Shown: positions 53,684 to 62,906, counted from the stretch's first letter. The stretch is DNA of 64,000 nt from Deltaproteobacteria bacterium (GCA_011526105.1 WYAZ01000031.1:62001-126000), one strand, 5' to 3'. Numbers and translations: made by a program. The notes: a model not told the origin generated them from the sequence alone.

Positions 53684-55252
53684 ATGCACCCAGTGAAGTC
53701 TCTGCTCGCCGCCCTGTCCTCGACCCTCGTTCTCTTTGCGTGTGCCTCCGCGCCCCCGCCGGCGCCCCCGCCGAAGAAGGAGGCCATTCAGGCCCGCCTT
53801 CGTGTCCCGCCGCTCGAGGCCAACGGACGTCTCATCACCGTGCCGATCGAAGGCACGGCGGAGGTCGCTTTTCGCGCCATGTTCCTGACCGGCTCGGTCG
53901 ACGATCCCAAGGGCAGGGAGGGGCTGACCGCACTCACGGCACGGCTCATGGCTGAGGGCGGTACGAGACGACTCAGCTATCCCGAGCTGCTCCGAGCCCT
54001 CTACCCCATGGCGTCCAACATCTCGGTGCAGGTCGAGAAGGAGCAGACCGTCTTCTTGGGCTCCGTGCATCCAGACAAGGCCGAAGAGTTCATCACGCTC
54101 CTCGCCGAGGTCCTGATGACGCCGCGTTTGGACGAGGCCGACCTCGAGCGCATTCGCCAGGTCTTGCTGAGCGATCTCGAGAAGCGGCTGAAGGCCGTGG
54201 ATGACGAGAACCTCGGAAAAGAGGCGCTCGGCTCCATGTTGTTTCCGGCCCCGCATCCCTACCATCGCTACGATGGTGGTACGGTGAAGGGCCTGTCCGC
54301 CATCACGATCGACGACGTAGAAGCGCATGTGAAGCGGGTCTTCGGTCGGCAGCGACTGATCCTCGGCGCGGCGGGCGCGGTGAGCGAAGAAATCGGCGAT
54401 AAACTCGAGAGCGCGTTCGCCGAGCTCCCGTTGGGGGAGCCGCGGCTGGCCTCGATCGAGCCGGTCGCGAAGCCGAAAGAGCACCACGTCCTCATCGTGG
54501 AGAAGCCCGCAAAGGCCATCGCCATCTCCTTGGGTTTTGCGCACGACGCGTTTCGCGGACACCCCGACTTCTCGGCCCTGGCGCTGGTTCAATCACACCT
54601 GGGCGAGCACCGTCAGTTTCACGGCGTGCTGATGTCCGAGATGCGAGAGCGCCGGGGCCTCAACTACGGCGACTACGCGTACGTGGAGAAGTTTATCCAG
54701 GAGGGGTGGAGCCGCAACGCACTCACGAACGTCGCTCGAAGGCAGCAGCACTTCGAGATCTGGATTCGGCCTGTGGATCCGGCAGATGCCATCTTCGCTC
54801 TGCGTCTCGCTCTGTTCTATCTCGAGCGACTGCAGCAGAACGGGCTCACCGAAGAAGAAGTGCGAAGCGCCGCCACCTTCCTGACGGGCTACACGAGGCT
54901 GTGGGATCTCACGCCGAGTCGTCGGCTCGGCTACGCCCTCGACGACGCTTTCTACGGCATCGAGAGCTATCTCGAGGGCTACCGGGCGGACCTCGCGACC
55001 CTCGACGCCGCCTCGGTCAAACGCGCGATCGCGGCGCACTTGGTCTCTCCCGGACTCGAGATCGTGTTCGTCGCCCCGGACGGCGAGGCGCTGAAGAAGG
55101 CCCTGCTCGAGGGTGCGCCTTCGACGAAGACCTATCCCTCCGCGCCACCGGCCGGGGTACTGGAGGACGATGCGAAGGTCTCGGTGCGACCCCTGGGTCT
55201 GAAGGCCGAGAATATCCGGGTCGTGAAGGCGGCCGAGCTCTTCAAGGATTGA
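53684..55252 (+). CDS. M16 family peptidase-like lipoprotein, non-catalytic partner
   Basis: A 522-aa protein after GAGGAG. The signal ends in LVLFACAS with a lipobox and a Pro-rich linker. The M16 fold is visible (FRAMFLTGSVDDPKGREGLTAL, and RLILGAAGAVSEEIG), but where HxxEH should be, the sequence is LTALTARLMAEG, with no zinc ligands. It is the structural partner of the active half, as in mitochondrial processing peptidase beta/alpha and PqqF-like pairs. The gap to the active gene is 10 bp. Confidence 0.88.
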   Translation: MHPVKSLLAALSSTLVLFACASAPPPAPPPKKEAIQARLRVPPLEANGRLITVPIEGTAEVAFRAMFLTGSVDDPKGREGLTALTARLMAEGGTRRLSYPELLRALYPMASNISVQVEKEQTVFLGSVHPDKAEEFITLLAEVLMTPRLDEADLERIRQVLLSDLEKRLKAVDDENLGKEALGSMLFPAPHPYHRYDGGTVKGLSAITIDDVEAHVKRVFGRQRLILGAAGAVSEEIGDKLESAFAELPLGEPRLASIEPVAKPKEHHVLIVEKPAKAIAISLGFAHDAFRGHPDFSALALVQSHLGEHRQFHGVLMSEMRERRGLNYGDYAYVEKFIQEGWSRNALTNVARRQQHFEIWIRPVDPADAIFALRLALFYLERLQQNGLTEEEVRSAATFLTGYTRLWDLTPSRRLGYALDDAFYGIESYLEGYRADLATLDAASVKRAIAAHLVSPGLEIVFVAPDGEALKKALLEGAPSTKTYPSAPPAGVLEDDAKVSVRPLGLKAENIRVVKAAELFKD

Positions 55253-55276
55253 CCGGCACTCGGCGGTCCCTACTGG
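55249..55276 (+). promoter_or_regulatory. Leaderless-type promoter of the small membrane protein
   Basis: TTGACC (55249-55254; includes the M16 stop), 16 bp, TACTGG (55271-55276), then 7 nt to ATG 55284. Confidence 0.5.
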
Positions 55277-55283
55277 CTCTCTC

Positions 55284-55802
55284 ATGAGCTTTGCGCTGGC
55301 CCCAATGGATCGACTCATCTGGGCCCTGACGCTGCTCATGGCCCCAGTGCCCGTCGTGATGCTCCTGATGTCGCCCGGGCGGTCGCTGTTCGCGCCGGCG
55401 CTCTTCATCGCGCTCATCTACGCCTACATCCTCCTGTGGCTCCGGCCCATCCGCTTCGAGCTCGGTCGGGCTCGCTTGACCGTCGTTTGGCCGCTCCGGC
55501 GAGCTCAAATCGAGCTCGCTTCACTCTCCTCTGTGCGCTTCTTTCACGACAAGCGAGCCCTCCAGAACCACCTGGGCTGGGCGATGCGCATCGGCGCCGG
55601 CGGACCCTGGGGGGGCTTTGGGCTCCTAAAGACCCAGCACAAAGGCATGATGCGCTTCTACATCTCGCGCATCAGCGACTACGTGATGCTCGTGCCAAAG
55701 AGCGGCAAGCCGTGGCTCATCACTCCGGCTGATCATGCACGGCTCCTTCGCGAACTCGAGGCTCGGGGGGTCGAGGTGCACTCGCCTTCAGCTCGGCGCT
55801 GA
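55284..55802 (+). CDS. Small membrane protein with PH-like domain
   Basis: A 172-aa protein with two hydrophobic segments (LIWALTLLMAPVPVVMLLM and LFAPALFIALIYAYILLWL). The soluble rest (IRFELGRARLTVVWPLRRAQIELASLSSVRFF, SDYVMLVPKSGKPWLITPADH) looks like a bacterial PH-like domain. Function unknown. Its last 83 bp overlap the end of the SGNH gene on the other strand. Confidence 0.65.
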   Translation: MSFALAPMDRLIWALTLLMAPVPVVMLLMSPGRSLFAPALFIALIYAYILLWLRPIRFELGRARLTVVWPLRRAQIELASLSSVRFFHDKRALQNHLGWAMRIGAGGPWGGFGLLKTQHKGMMRFYISRISDYVMLVPKSGKPWLITPADHARLLRELEARGVEVHSPSARR

Positions 55803-57279
55803 GCGTCCTCACCTGAGCCTCGAGCTCCGTGCGCCAGGGCCCCCCGACAACGACGACCTTCTCCGGCTCGCTCGAACGCTCGGTCGCCTCCGCCAGAGGG
55901 CCGGGGGCAAGCATGATCCCGAGACCTCCCGGGGCGGGGAAGTGGCGCCCGAGATCCGAGAGGAGCTCCGAGTCGAGCAGAGCCTCGGCGATGGTGCGCT
56001 GCTCGGGGCTGGAGATCGTGAGCGGCTCCACCAGCACCACCGGGTGCCCGAGGCTCTCGGCGAGAGACTGCAGGCGGCGGTGAGGATGATGCGGCCACTC
56101 CGTCACCTCCGACTCGGGACTGGGCACGAGCAGCACGAGGGCGGCGGCGTCGCCTTCGGCTGGGCGCCTTCGCGGAAGATAGGCCACGTAGGAGACAAAG
56201 CGGCCCAACGCCTTCGATTCAAACGCGTGTGGTTCGGCCCGTGCGAGTGACTCGTCCTTGGGGGTGAGCGCAAAATGCCGCTCGATGATGGCGAGCACCT
56301 CTTCCACGAGGATCTGCGCACCGAACTTGGAGTAGTGCACGCCGTCGCTGGTTCGCAAAAGACCCCGCTTACCTTGGTGACGAGTCGAAGTCTTGTACTT
56401 CCCGTCCGCGGTGGATGACATCTCCCAGCTCGAGATGTAGAGCGCGCCGGCGCGTTCGGTCGCCTGCTGCATGGCGCGGTTCAGTCGCTTCATCTTCTTC
56501 GTGAACTTGTCTTCGCGCATGACCGGCATGCCGATCATCACCGTGTCGGCCTTGCTTGCGCGCCCGAGTTCGATGAGCTCGATGACGAGCTTCTGAAAAG
56601 CCTCGTCCCATTCCGGGCTGTCGTAGGAGACCTTGGTCCCATCTTTTCGCAAGATGTCTTGCGCGTCGTTGCCGCCGAAGTTGGTGATGATGAGGTCGGG
56701 CTTGAACTCCGCGATGAGGGCCTTGGCCTTCTTCATCCAGTCAAAGAAGTCTGGGCGCGCGAGGCTGGTGGCGAGCTGTCCGTAGCGCTTCACCTTGACC
56801 TTCTCGTACATGGGGAAGCGTCGCTCGAGTTCGACGCCGAGCGCGAATTGGATGGAGGACGCACCGATCACGAGGACACGATGTTTTGCTGGGCCGCGAC
56901 GATGTGCAGGGTGGCTTTCGTCCGGTGGTTCGATCTCGGGGCCGCCGTTCTCCACCGGCTCGATGGTCTCTGCCGCAGGCTCCCCCACCACGATGTCTTC
57001 GTTGATGCCGTGGCGGAGGCCAGTGAGTGTTGCGTGCAGGTGATGCAGCCCCACGACCTTCTGAGTCTTCTCGAGCGCCTGGGCCAGGCCGGCTGTTGGC
57101 ATCACCCCATCGAGCCGTTCCCAACCTTGAATCTCGTCCGAAACCGCACCGGCGCCGTAGACCGTCAGCACGAGCGCCACAACCCACGCCGAGCCGACCG
57201 TCCCCCAGATGGAGGCCTTCGGGACCAGATCCGAATCGTCGTGTACGGCCACGCCGCTCTGGCTTCGCTTCTCCGTCAT
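55720..57279 (-). CDS. SGNH/DUF459-type protein coupled to an MBOAT acyltransferase
   Basis: A 519-aa protein from ATG 57279, 1 bp after the MBOAT stop. One membrane anchor (~24-46) places the rest in the periplasm. GASSIQFALG (block I Ser), TNFGGNDAQ (block III) and SDGVHYSKFG (block V Asp/His) are the SGNH hydrolase motifs. Pairs of MBOAT and SGNH proteins pass acyl groups across the membrane onto polysaccharides (AlgI/AlgX, PatA/PatB, DltB/DltD-like). The C-terminal ~150 residues are a second domain of unknown fold. Confidence 0.8.
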   Translation of the reverse strand: MTEKRSQSGVAVHDDSDLVPKASIWGTVGSAWVVALVLTVYGAGAVSDEIQGWERLDGVMPTAGLAQALEKTQKVVGLHHLHATLTGLRHGINEDIVVGEPAAETIEPVENGGPEIEPPDESHPAHRRGPAKHRVLVIGASSIQFALGVELERRFPMYEKVKVKRYGQLATSLARPDFFDWMKKAKALIAEFKPDLIITNFGGNDAQDILRKDGTKVSYDSPEWDEAFQKLVIELIELGRASKADTVMIGMPVMREDKFTKKMKRLNRAMQQATERAGALYISSWEMSSTADGKYKTSTRHQGKRGLLRTSDGVHYSKFGAQILVEEVLAIIERHFALTPKDESLARAEPHAFESKALGRFVSYVAYLPRRRPAEGDAAALVLLVPSPESEVTEWPHHPHRRLQSLAESLGHPVVLVEPLTISSPEQRTIAEALLDSELLSDLGRHFPAPGGLGIMLAPGPLAEATERSSEPEKVVVVGGPWRTELEAQVRTLSAELKASAPRPPEPRVREGAVHDQPE

Positions 57280-57280
57280 C

Positions 57281-58711
57281 TCAGAACCCAAAGTAGATCG
57301 TCGCCGCCATGCCAAACGGACGGATGGTGAGGAGGAAGAGCAGGATGCCGACCCACGCGAGCGGACGCGCTCGGGCCGGGATGCGCTCGTGCCAGCCGAC
57401 GAAACCGTCGAAGAACCGCTTGCCGAAGAAGTTCAAGAAGAGCGTAAGCAAGGTGAGAAACAGCACGCCGAGGTCGAAGCCGCGGCCATCCATGTTGAAC
57501 GCGAACAACCCGCGCCAGTAGTCCATCGCGACACCGAAGTCGGCGCTCACGAAGAAGACGCGCACGAAGGAGCAGAACGACAGGGTCGCGAGCCAGCCGA
57601 GACTGAGCCACCAGAACGGCTTCTTGGCGTCAGTGTCGATGCCCATGTCGCGCCGAATGTCGAGCGAGGCCTTGTAGACCGATAGTCCGACCCCGTGCAG
57701 GGCGCCCCAGGCGATATAGCCCCAAGTGGGCCCGTGCCACAGGCCACAGGCGACGAAGGTGATCATCAGGTTCAGGTAGCATCGGAGACGCCCGTGCCTG
57801 GAGCCTCCGAGCGGGAAGTAGATGTACTCGCGCAGCCAGGTGGAGAAGGTGATGTGCCAGCGGCGCCAGAAGTCGCCAATGTCCGTGGCGGCATAAGGGT
57901 AGCGGAAGTTCTCGGGCAGCCGGAACCCGAAGAGCAGGCCGATGCCGCGTGCGAGGTCGGTGTACCCGGAGAAGTCGAGATACACCTGGGCGCTATAAGC
58001 GAAGGCTGCGAGGAGAAGCTCCGCGGAGGAGAAGCTGGTTGGGGCCAGGAACGCGTCGGTCGTGAGGTGGAGCGCGAGATAGCTCGCGATAACCATCTTC
58101 TTCAGGAGGCCGGTGACGATCAGTCCCACCGCGGTCGAGAGCTCGGGGATATGGCGCGGCGCGGGCCCGGCGAGCTGTGGCAAGAGGTCGTGACTCCGAC
58201 AAATCGGTCCAGCCCCGAACTGCGGGAAGAACGCGAGGAAGAGCAGGAAGTCCAGAAGACTGGCGGGCTGCGCCGCCTTCTTGCGGCCAGTGTCCACCAG
58301 GTACGCCATGCTCTGGAAGGTGTAGTAGGAGATGCCGAAGGGCGCGATGAGCTCGAAGAGCGGCAGATGAACCTCGAGACGGAGGAGCGAGAGCAGGGCA
58401 CCCAGGTTCTCCACGAAGAAGCCCGAGTACTTGAAGAAGCCCAGAAGCCCAAGGTTGGCGAGAAGGGCGATGACGAGGATGGGCTTCTGCAGCTTCTCGC
58501 CGTGATGCCGAAGGATCAGCTTGCCGGCGCCGTAGTTGAAGAGCGAGGACCCGACCAAGGTGGCCAGGACGACGGGCTGCCACTTCCACGCGAAGTAGTA
58601 GCTCGCTGCGAGCAGGAAGCTCTTCTGAACGGTGCGTGTCTGGGAGAGGAGCCAGCTCAGTGTGAGGGTGATGAGCCCGAAATAGACGAACTCTAGAGTC
58701 GGGAACTCCAC
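57281..58711 (-). CDS. MBOAT family membrane O-acyltransferase
   Basis: A 476-aa membrane protein with about 11 hydrophobic segments. ISYYTFQSMAYLVD, DFWRRWHITFSTWLREYIYFPLGG and CGLWHGPTW with the catalytic His are the AlgI/DltB hallmarks. It moves an acyl group, usually acetyl, from the cytosol to a periplasmic acceptor for the SGNH partner. The start is GTG 58711 with GGAG six nt upstream. It follows the DUF368 gene by 12 bp. Confidence 0.92.
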   Translation of the reverse strand: MEFPTLEFVYFGLITLTLSWLLSQTRTVQKSFLLAASYYFAWKWQPVVLATLVGSSLFNYGAGKLILRHHGEKLQKPILVIALLANLGLLGFFKYSGFFVENLGALLSLLRLEVHLPLFELIAPFGISYYTFQSMAYLVDTGRKKAAQPASLLDFLLFLAFFPQFGAGPICRSHDLLPQLAGPAPRHIPELSTAVGLIVTGLLKKMVIASYLALHLTTDAFLAPTSFSSAELLLAAFAYSAQVYLDFSGYTDLARGIGLLFGFRLPENFRYPYAATDIGDFWRRWHITFSTWLREYIYFPLGGSRHGRLRCYLNLMITFVACGLWHGPTWGYIAWGALHGVGLSVYKASLDIRRDMGIDTDAKKPFWWLSLGWLATLSFCSFVRVFFVSADFGVAMDYWRGLFAFNMDGRGFDLGVLFLTLLTLFLNFFGKRFFDGFVGWHERIPARARPLAWVGILLFLLTIRPFGMAATIYFGF

Positions 58712-58723
58712 AGCCGCTCCGAG

Positions 58724-59713
58724 CTATCCCGCGCTGACGGAAGCTGCGGGCTTGTCCTTGGTGTGTCCGAGGCGTTCGAGACCGTAGGCGAGCGCCGCGC
58801 CTCCGAGCAAGAGGAGCGCCGGCATCAGCGCGTCGGCGGTGTAGGCCGGGTCGAAGGGGAGAACGTTGCGCCCCGCGGACAGGACCTTCCCGTCGACGAC
58901 GAGGGCCTCGGTGGTGAGCTTGTAGGGCCAGATCTTCTGCAGGGACCCCACCATGAGCCCCGCGAGCGCGGCCATGGTCGTTGCGGGATAGGTACGAAAG
59001 AGCCACGAGAGGAAGCGCGAGAACCCGAGCAGGCCCACCCCGCAGCCGGCGCAAAAGACCAGCACCACGGGGATGTTCAGGTCGCGCAGCGAAGAGAGGA
59101 TGTACTTGTACTGGCCGAGCACGAGCAGGAGAAAGGAGCCGCTGACCCCAGGGAGCAGCATCGCGCAGATGGCGACCGTGCCCGAGAGAAAGAGGAAGGG
59201 CAGAGCATGAGACATCTCGAACACCGGGAGCGAGGTGAACCAGTAGGCGCCGGCGGTGGCGATCACGAAAGATGCGAGCTGCTTTGGACCTCGTTCGCTC
59301 ATGAGCCGGAGCGGGACGAGAACGGAGGCCAAGATCATCCCGAAGAAGAGCCCGTTCATGTGCGCGGGGTACTGCTCCATGAGCCACGGAATGACCTTGG
59401 CGAAGCTCGCGATCGACAAGACGATGCCGCAGCCGAGGATCATCAGAAAGAAGGTGTCCTTCTCCTTCAGCTTTGCGAGCAGCGACCGGCGCGCCTCCAC
59501 CCCAAAACCGCTCGTGACCACCGCGAGCGCCGACTCGAGGAGTTCGATGTCGATGTTGCGCAGCGCGAGGATGAATCGGGCGTAGATCCCGAGCACGAGG
59601 GCCATCGTTCCGCCGCTGACGCCCGGCACGACATCGGCCGCACCCATGGCCATGCCGCGCCAAACGATGCCCCACCAGGGGAGGGAGGCGGCGTCGTCTC
59701 GACCCATCTGCAT
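58724..59713 (-). CDS. DUF368 family polyprenyl phosphate transporter (PopT-type)
   Basis: A 329-aa membrane protein with ~9 hydrophobic segments. The paired motifs GAADVVPGVSGGTMAL and AMLLPGVSGSFLLLVLGQY, one per half, are the family signature. DUF368 proteins have been reported to recycle undecaprenyl phosphate to the cytosolic face. The gene heads the operon with the MBOAT and SGNH genes, so the carrier lipid may serve the same polysaccharide. The divergent sensor kinase starts 48 bp away. Confidence 0.9.
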   Translation of the reverse strand: MQMGRDDAASLPWWGIVWRGMAMGAADVVPGVSGGTMALVLGIYARFILALRNIDIELLESALAVVTSGFGVEARRSLLAKLKEKDTFFLMILGCGIVLSIASFAKVIPWLMEQYPAHMNGLFFGMILASVLVPLRLMSERGPKQLASFVIATAGAYWFTSLPVFEMSHALPFLFLSGTVAICAMLLPGVSGSFLLLVLGQYKYILSSLRDLNIPVVLVFCAGCGVGLLGFSRFLSWLFRTYPATTMAALAGLMVGSLQKIWPYKLTTEALVVDGKVLSAGRNVLPFDPAYTADALMPALLLLGGAALAYGLERLGHTKDKPAASVSAG

Positions 59714-59761
59714 CGTCGGTTTGGGCTCATAGCAGCCTCATGAGCGTTGGTCACCCGCCGG

Positions 59762-61465
59762 ATGCACGGTTCCGGGCTATTCCTGGGCCTGGGACCGGTT
59801 TCCCTCCGATCTGGAAGGCGGCTAACCTGGCCAGGCTTGTCGACCGAAGGCATCGCCAACGCCGTCGTCCCGCTTCTGGTGGCCTTGTTCAACCTGCTCG
59901 CAGGGGGCTATGCGTTGGCGGCGGGTCGCGAGGATCGGAGCCGACTCGGCTTTGCGCTCGGGCCCATCGGGGTCGGACTCTGGGCCCTTGCCTGGTTTCT
60001 GTCGCTCTTCAACCCCTCCGCGCTCCCGACCTACCAGAGCTTGGGCAGCGTCGCTGGACTCATCTCCGTCTCCGGCTTCGCCGCCGACACCCTGCGCACC
60101 GTATCCGAGCGTCCCCGGGGCCGTCGCCGGCTTGCTTTCACCCTGATGGGCGGGGTCATGGTGGGGCTTTGGTTCCTGTCGCCCCGCGTTGACCTCCTGT
60201 CCCTCTTGTCTCTGGCCATGCGCGCCACCTCGGTGGGCCTCGTGGGCTTTGTCTTTGGGGCCGCCTGGCTCGACCGCCGAGCGCTGAAACCGGAGGTACG
60301 TCGCTTCGCCCGTCGGACGGTCTTCGCACTGGGATCTGCCTTTGGCTTCTACGCGGTCCTGGCCTCGCTCTCTTTTTGGCGCGGCCGCATCGGCGTAGAC
60401 CCGCTCCTCTTCGTGGTCCTCTCGGCCGAGACCCTTACCCTGCTCTACATCGTGCACCGACGAGTGGAGCTTCATATCCTCGTGTCGCGCGCTGCGACCT
60501 ATCTCTTCTTGGCGGTGCTCGTGGGGATGGTCACCGCCGTGGCGTTGCGTGGGCTCGGATATTCTTTGGATCTCGGCCTCTTCTTCACCGTGGTCCTCAT
60601 CGCCCTCTTTGCGGCGTTGTTGTTCCTGAGCGCGGGCGATCTCCTCGCGCGGGGAATTGAGCGCGTGGCCTTTCCCGAGCGCACGCGGTTGGTGCGTGCT
60701 CTGGATGTCGCGCGGGGGGAAGCCGGCGCACTGCGGCGACGCCTCGCTGAAGCCGAGCGATTGGCCATTGCGGGGGAGATGGCCGCCACGGTCGCGCACG
60801 AGATCAAGAACCCGCTCTCTCCGGTCCGCGGCTACGCTCAGCTCCTGCAGGCTCGGCTGTCGTCGGTGGATGAAGAGGAGAGGGCCTTCTTCGCAAAGGG
60901 CCTCGGCATCATTCAGGAGGAGGCGGATAGGATCGACAAGCGCATCATGAGCCTGCTCGCCGCCACCCGCCCGGATCAGAAGATCAATGAGCCGCTGCCA
61001 GCGTTCGATCTTCACGAGATCTTGCTCGAGTCCATCGCCGTGACTGAGGGTGAGCCGGGGGTTCGCGAGGTGCGCCGAAAACTCGACCCCGAGGCCAAGG
61101 AGGTGCTCGGTCATCCCGACGAACTCCGCGCCGCCTTCGTGAACCTGATGAAGAACGCGGCAGAAGCCATGCTCGCAGAGGGGGGAGGGGTGCTCGAGGT
61201 CGAGACTCTGCGGAAGGGAACGCGGGTCTCGATCGAGATCCGAGACGAAGGCCCCGGTCTCGCCCCGGGCGACGAGGGGCGGATCTTTCAGGCCTTCTAC
61301 ACCACCAAACCCGGCGGAACCGGGCTCGGCATGATCATCGCGCGATCGGCGGTCGAGATGGCCGGCGGTCATATCGAACTGGTCGCCCGTTCCGACCGTC
61401 GGGGTGCGGTCGCGCGGGTCGAGCTGGATGTGCCCGAGGCCAGGCCGAAGGAGAAGACGGGATGA
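59762..61465 (+). CDS. Membrane sensor histidine kinase
   Basis: A 567-aa kinase. ATG 59762 is chosen, with TTG 59747 possible; no ribosome-binding site separates them. The first ~300 residues hold about eight hydrophobic segments, a multi-pass input domain like a 7TM module with no recognised ligand fold. The H box AVAHEIKNPLSP (~345), N box NLMKNAAEAM, and GPGLAPGDEGRIFQ with GGTGLGMIIA are the HATPase sequence set. NtrB-like kinases have this arrangement. It overlaps the response regulator gene by ATGA. Confidence 0.88.
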   Translation: MHGSGLFLGLGPVSLRSGRRLTWPGLSTEGIANAVVPLLVALFNLLAGGYALAAGREDRSRLGFALGPIGVGLWALAWFLSLFNPSALPTYQSLGSVAGLISVSGFAADTLRTVSERPRGRRRLAFTLMGGVMVGLWFLSPRVDLLSLLSLAMRATSVGLVGFVFGAAWLDRRALKPEVRRFARRTVFALGSAFGFYAVLASLSFWRGRIGVDPLLFVVLSAETLTLLYIVHRRVELHILVSRAATYLFLAVLVGMVTAVALRGLGYSLDLGLFFTVVLIALFAALLFLSAGDLLARGIERVAFPERTRLVRALDVARGEAGALRRRLAEAERLAIAGEMAATVAHEIKNPLSPVRGYAQLLQARLSSVDEEERAFFAKGLGIIQEEADRIDKRIMSLLAATRPDQKINEPLPAFDLHEILLESIAVTEGEPGVREVRRKLDPEAKEVLGHPDELRAAFVNLMKNAAEAMLAEGGGVLEVETLRKGTRVSIEIRDEGPGLAPGDEGRIFQAFYTTKPGGTGLGMIIARSAVEMAGGHIELVARSDRRGAVARVELDVPEARPKEKTG

Positions 61466-62856
61466 AGCAAACGATCAGCGTCATCGAGGACGAGCCTCAT
61501 CTGGGCGAGATGCTTCGGGACATGCTCGGGGCTCGCTGGCAGCTCGAGGTCCACACGAACCTCGCGGCGGCGGAGCGAGCGCTTTCGACCTCGGCCCCGG
61601 ACCTCATCATCGTGGACGTGAAGCTCCCGGACGGCGATGGCATCGAGTGGCTCGAGCGATGGCGGGTTCGCGACAACCGGTCGCCGGTCATCGTGATGAC
61701 CGCGTTTGCGACGGTGGACCGCGCCGTGCTCGCGCTCAAGGCCGGCGCGATCGACTTTCTCGTGAAGCCGTTTTCGGAAGAGCGCTTGCTCGCGGCGGTG
61801 GAGTCCGCCTTCGCGCGTTCGAAGCGGCTGGCGGAGGTCGAGTTCGCCGCGCCGCGTGTTCTTTCCGCGGCGTCTGGCATCGTGGGCGAGAGCGCGGTCC
61901 TGCGCGAGCTCCTCGATGTCTTGCCTCGGGTGGCAGCCTCAGCATCCACAGTGCTCATTCGTGGTGAGTCTGGCACGGGCAAGGAACTCGTCGCCCGCGC
62001 CATTCACGAGGGCTCGCCTCGGCTCGACGGGCCTTTTGTCGCCCTCAACTGCGCGGCCATCTCGCCCGGCTTGCTCGAGGCGGAGCTCTTTGGCTTTGAA
62101 CGCGGGGCCTTTACGGGCGCGCATGCCCAGCGGAAGGGCTTCGTGGAGTCTGCGGACGGAGGCACGCTCTTTCTCGACGAGATCGGAGACATGAGCCTCG
62201 AAGCGCAGTCTCGGCTCCTGCGCGTGTTGCAGGAGAGCGAGATCGTCCGCGTGGGCGGTCGCGAGCCCGTCGGCGTGGACGTTCGCGTCATCGCCGCGAC
62301 ACATCAGCCGCTCGAGTCGCTCGTGGAGGCCCGGCGCTTCCGGCAAGACCTGCTCTATCGGCTCTCGGTGGTGCCGATCGAGATCCCGCCGCTTCGCTCG
62401 AGGGCGGACGACATCCCGGGACTCATCGCGCACTTCTTGGATTCACATGCGGCGAAGGGTCGCGCGGTGCCGGCGTTTCCGAGCGCGGAGGTCATCGCGA
62501 GGTTGAAGGCGCATGTCTGGCGCGGCAACGTGCGTGAGCTCGAGAACTGGGTGGAGCGGGCGGTGGTGTTTGGGCGGTTCACCCCCGAGGATCTCGAGCG
62601 CACGGCTCCAGTTCTTGCGGCTCCGGTGATTGCAGGTGAGGCCGAGGTCTCGGACGCTGCCTCGGCGGTGGTCCCTTTGGGCGTGCGTACGCTGAAAGAA
62701 GCGGTGGGCGAGGCCGAGCGGGCCGCGGTCGTCGCGGCGCTCTCGGCCGCGGGCGGCAACAAGGCACAAGCGGCGAGACTGCTCGGCGTGAGCTACAAGA
62801 CGCTGTTCAACAAGATCCACGAGCACGGCATCAAGGAGTCCGCGCGATTTGAGTAG
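61462..62856 (+). CDS. NtrC-family sigma54-dependent response regulator
   Basis: A 464-aa regulator. The receiver has IIVDVKLPDGDG with the phospho-acceptor Asp (~53). The AAA domain has GESGTGKE (~168-175), GAFTGA (sigma54 contact), GTLFLDEIGD (Walker B). The C-terminal Fis-type helix-turn-helix is GNKAQAARLLGVSYKTLFNKI. It activates sigma54 promoters after phosphorylation by the coupled sensor kinase. No clear sigma54 promoter is found in this window. Confidence 0.93.
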   Translation: MKQTISVIEDEPHLGEMLRDMLGARWQLEVHTNLAAAERALSTSAPDLIIVDVKLPDGDGIEWLERWRVRDNRSPVIVMTAFATVDRAVLALKAGAIDFLVKPFSEERLLAAVESAFARSKRLAEVEFAAPRVLSAASGIVGESAVLRELLDVLPRVAASASTVLIRGESGTGKELVARAIHEGSPRLDGPFVALNCAAISPGLLEAELFGFERGAFTGAHAQRKGFVESADGGTLFLDEIGDMSLEAQSRLLRVLQESEIVRVGGREPVGVDVRVIAATHQPLESLVEARRFRQDLLYRLSVVPIEIPPLRSRADDIPGLIAHFLDSHAAKGRAVPAFPSAEVIARLKAHVWRGNVRELENWVERAVVFGRFTPEDLERTAPVLAAPVIAGEAEVSDAASAVVPLGVRTLKEAVGEAERAAVVAALSAAGGNKAQAARLLGVSYKTLFNKIHEHGIKESARFE

Positions 62857-62906
62857 CACCGCGCCGGCGGGCACGCGCGAGCAGCGCTCGACCGCTTCGC
62901 ATCGGG

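Noticed and set aside
62878-62890. CGAGC/GCTCG stem between the NtrC-type and LysR genes as a terminator
   Set aside because: 5-bp stem with 3-nt loop is expected by chance in such GC-rich DNA.
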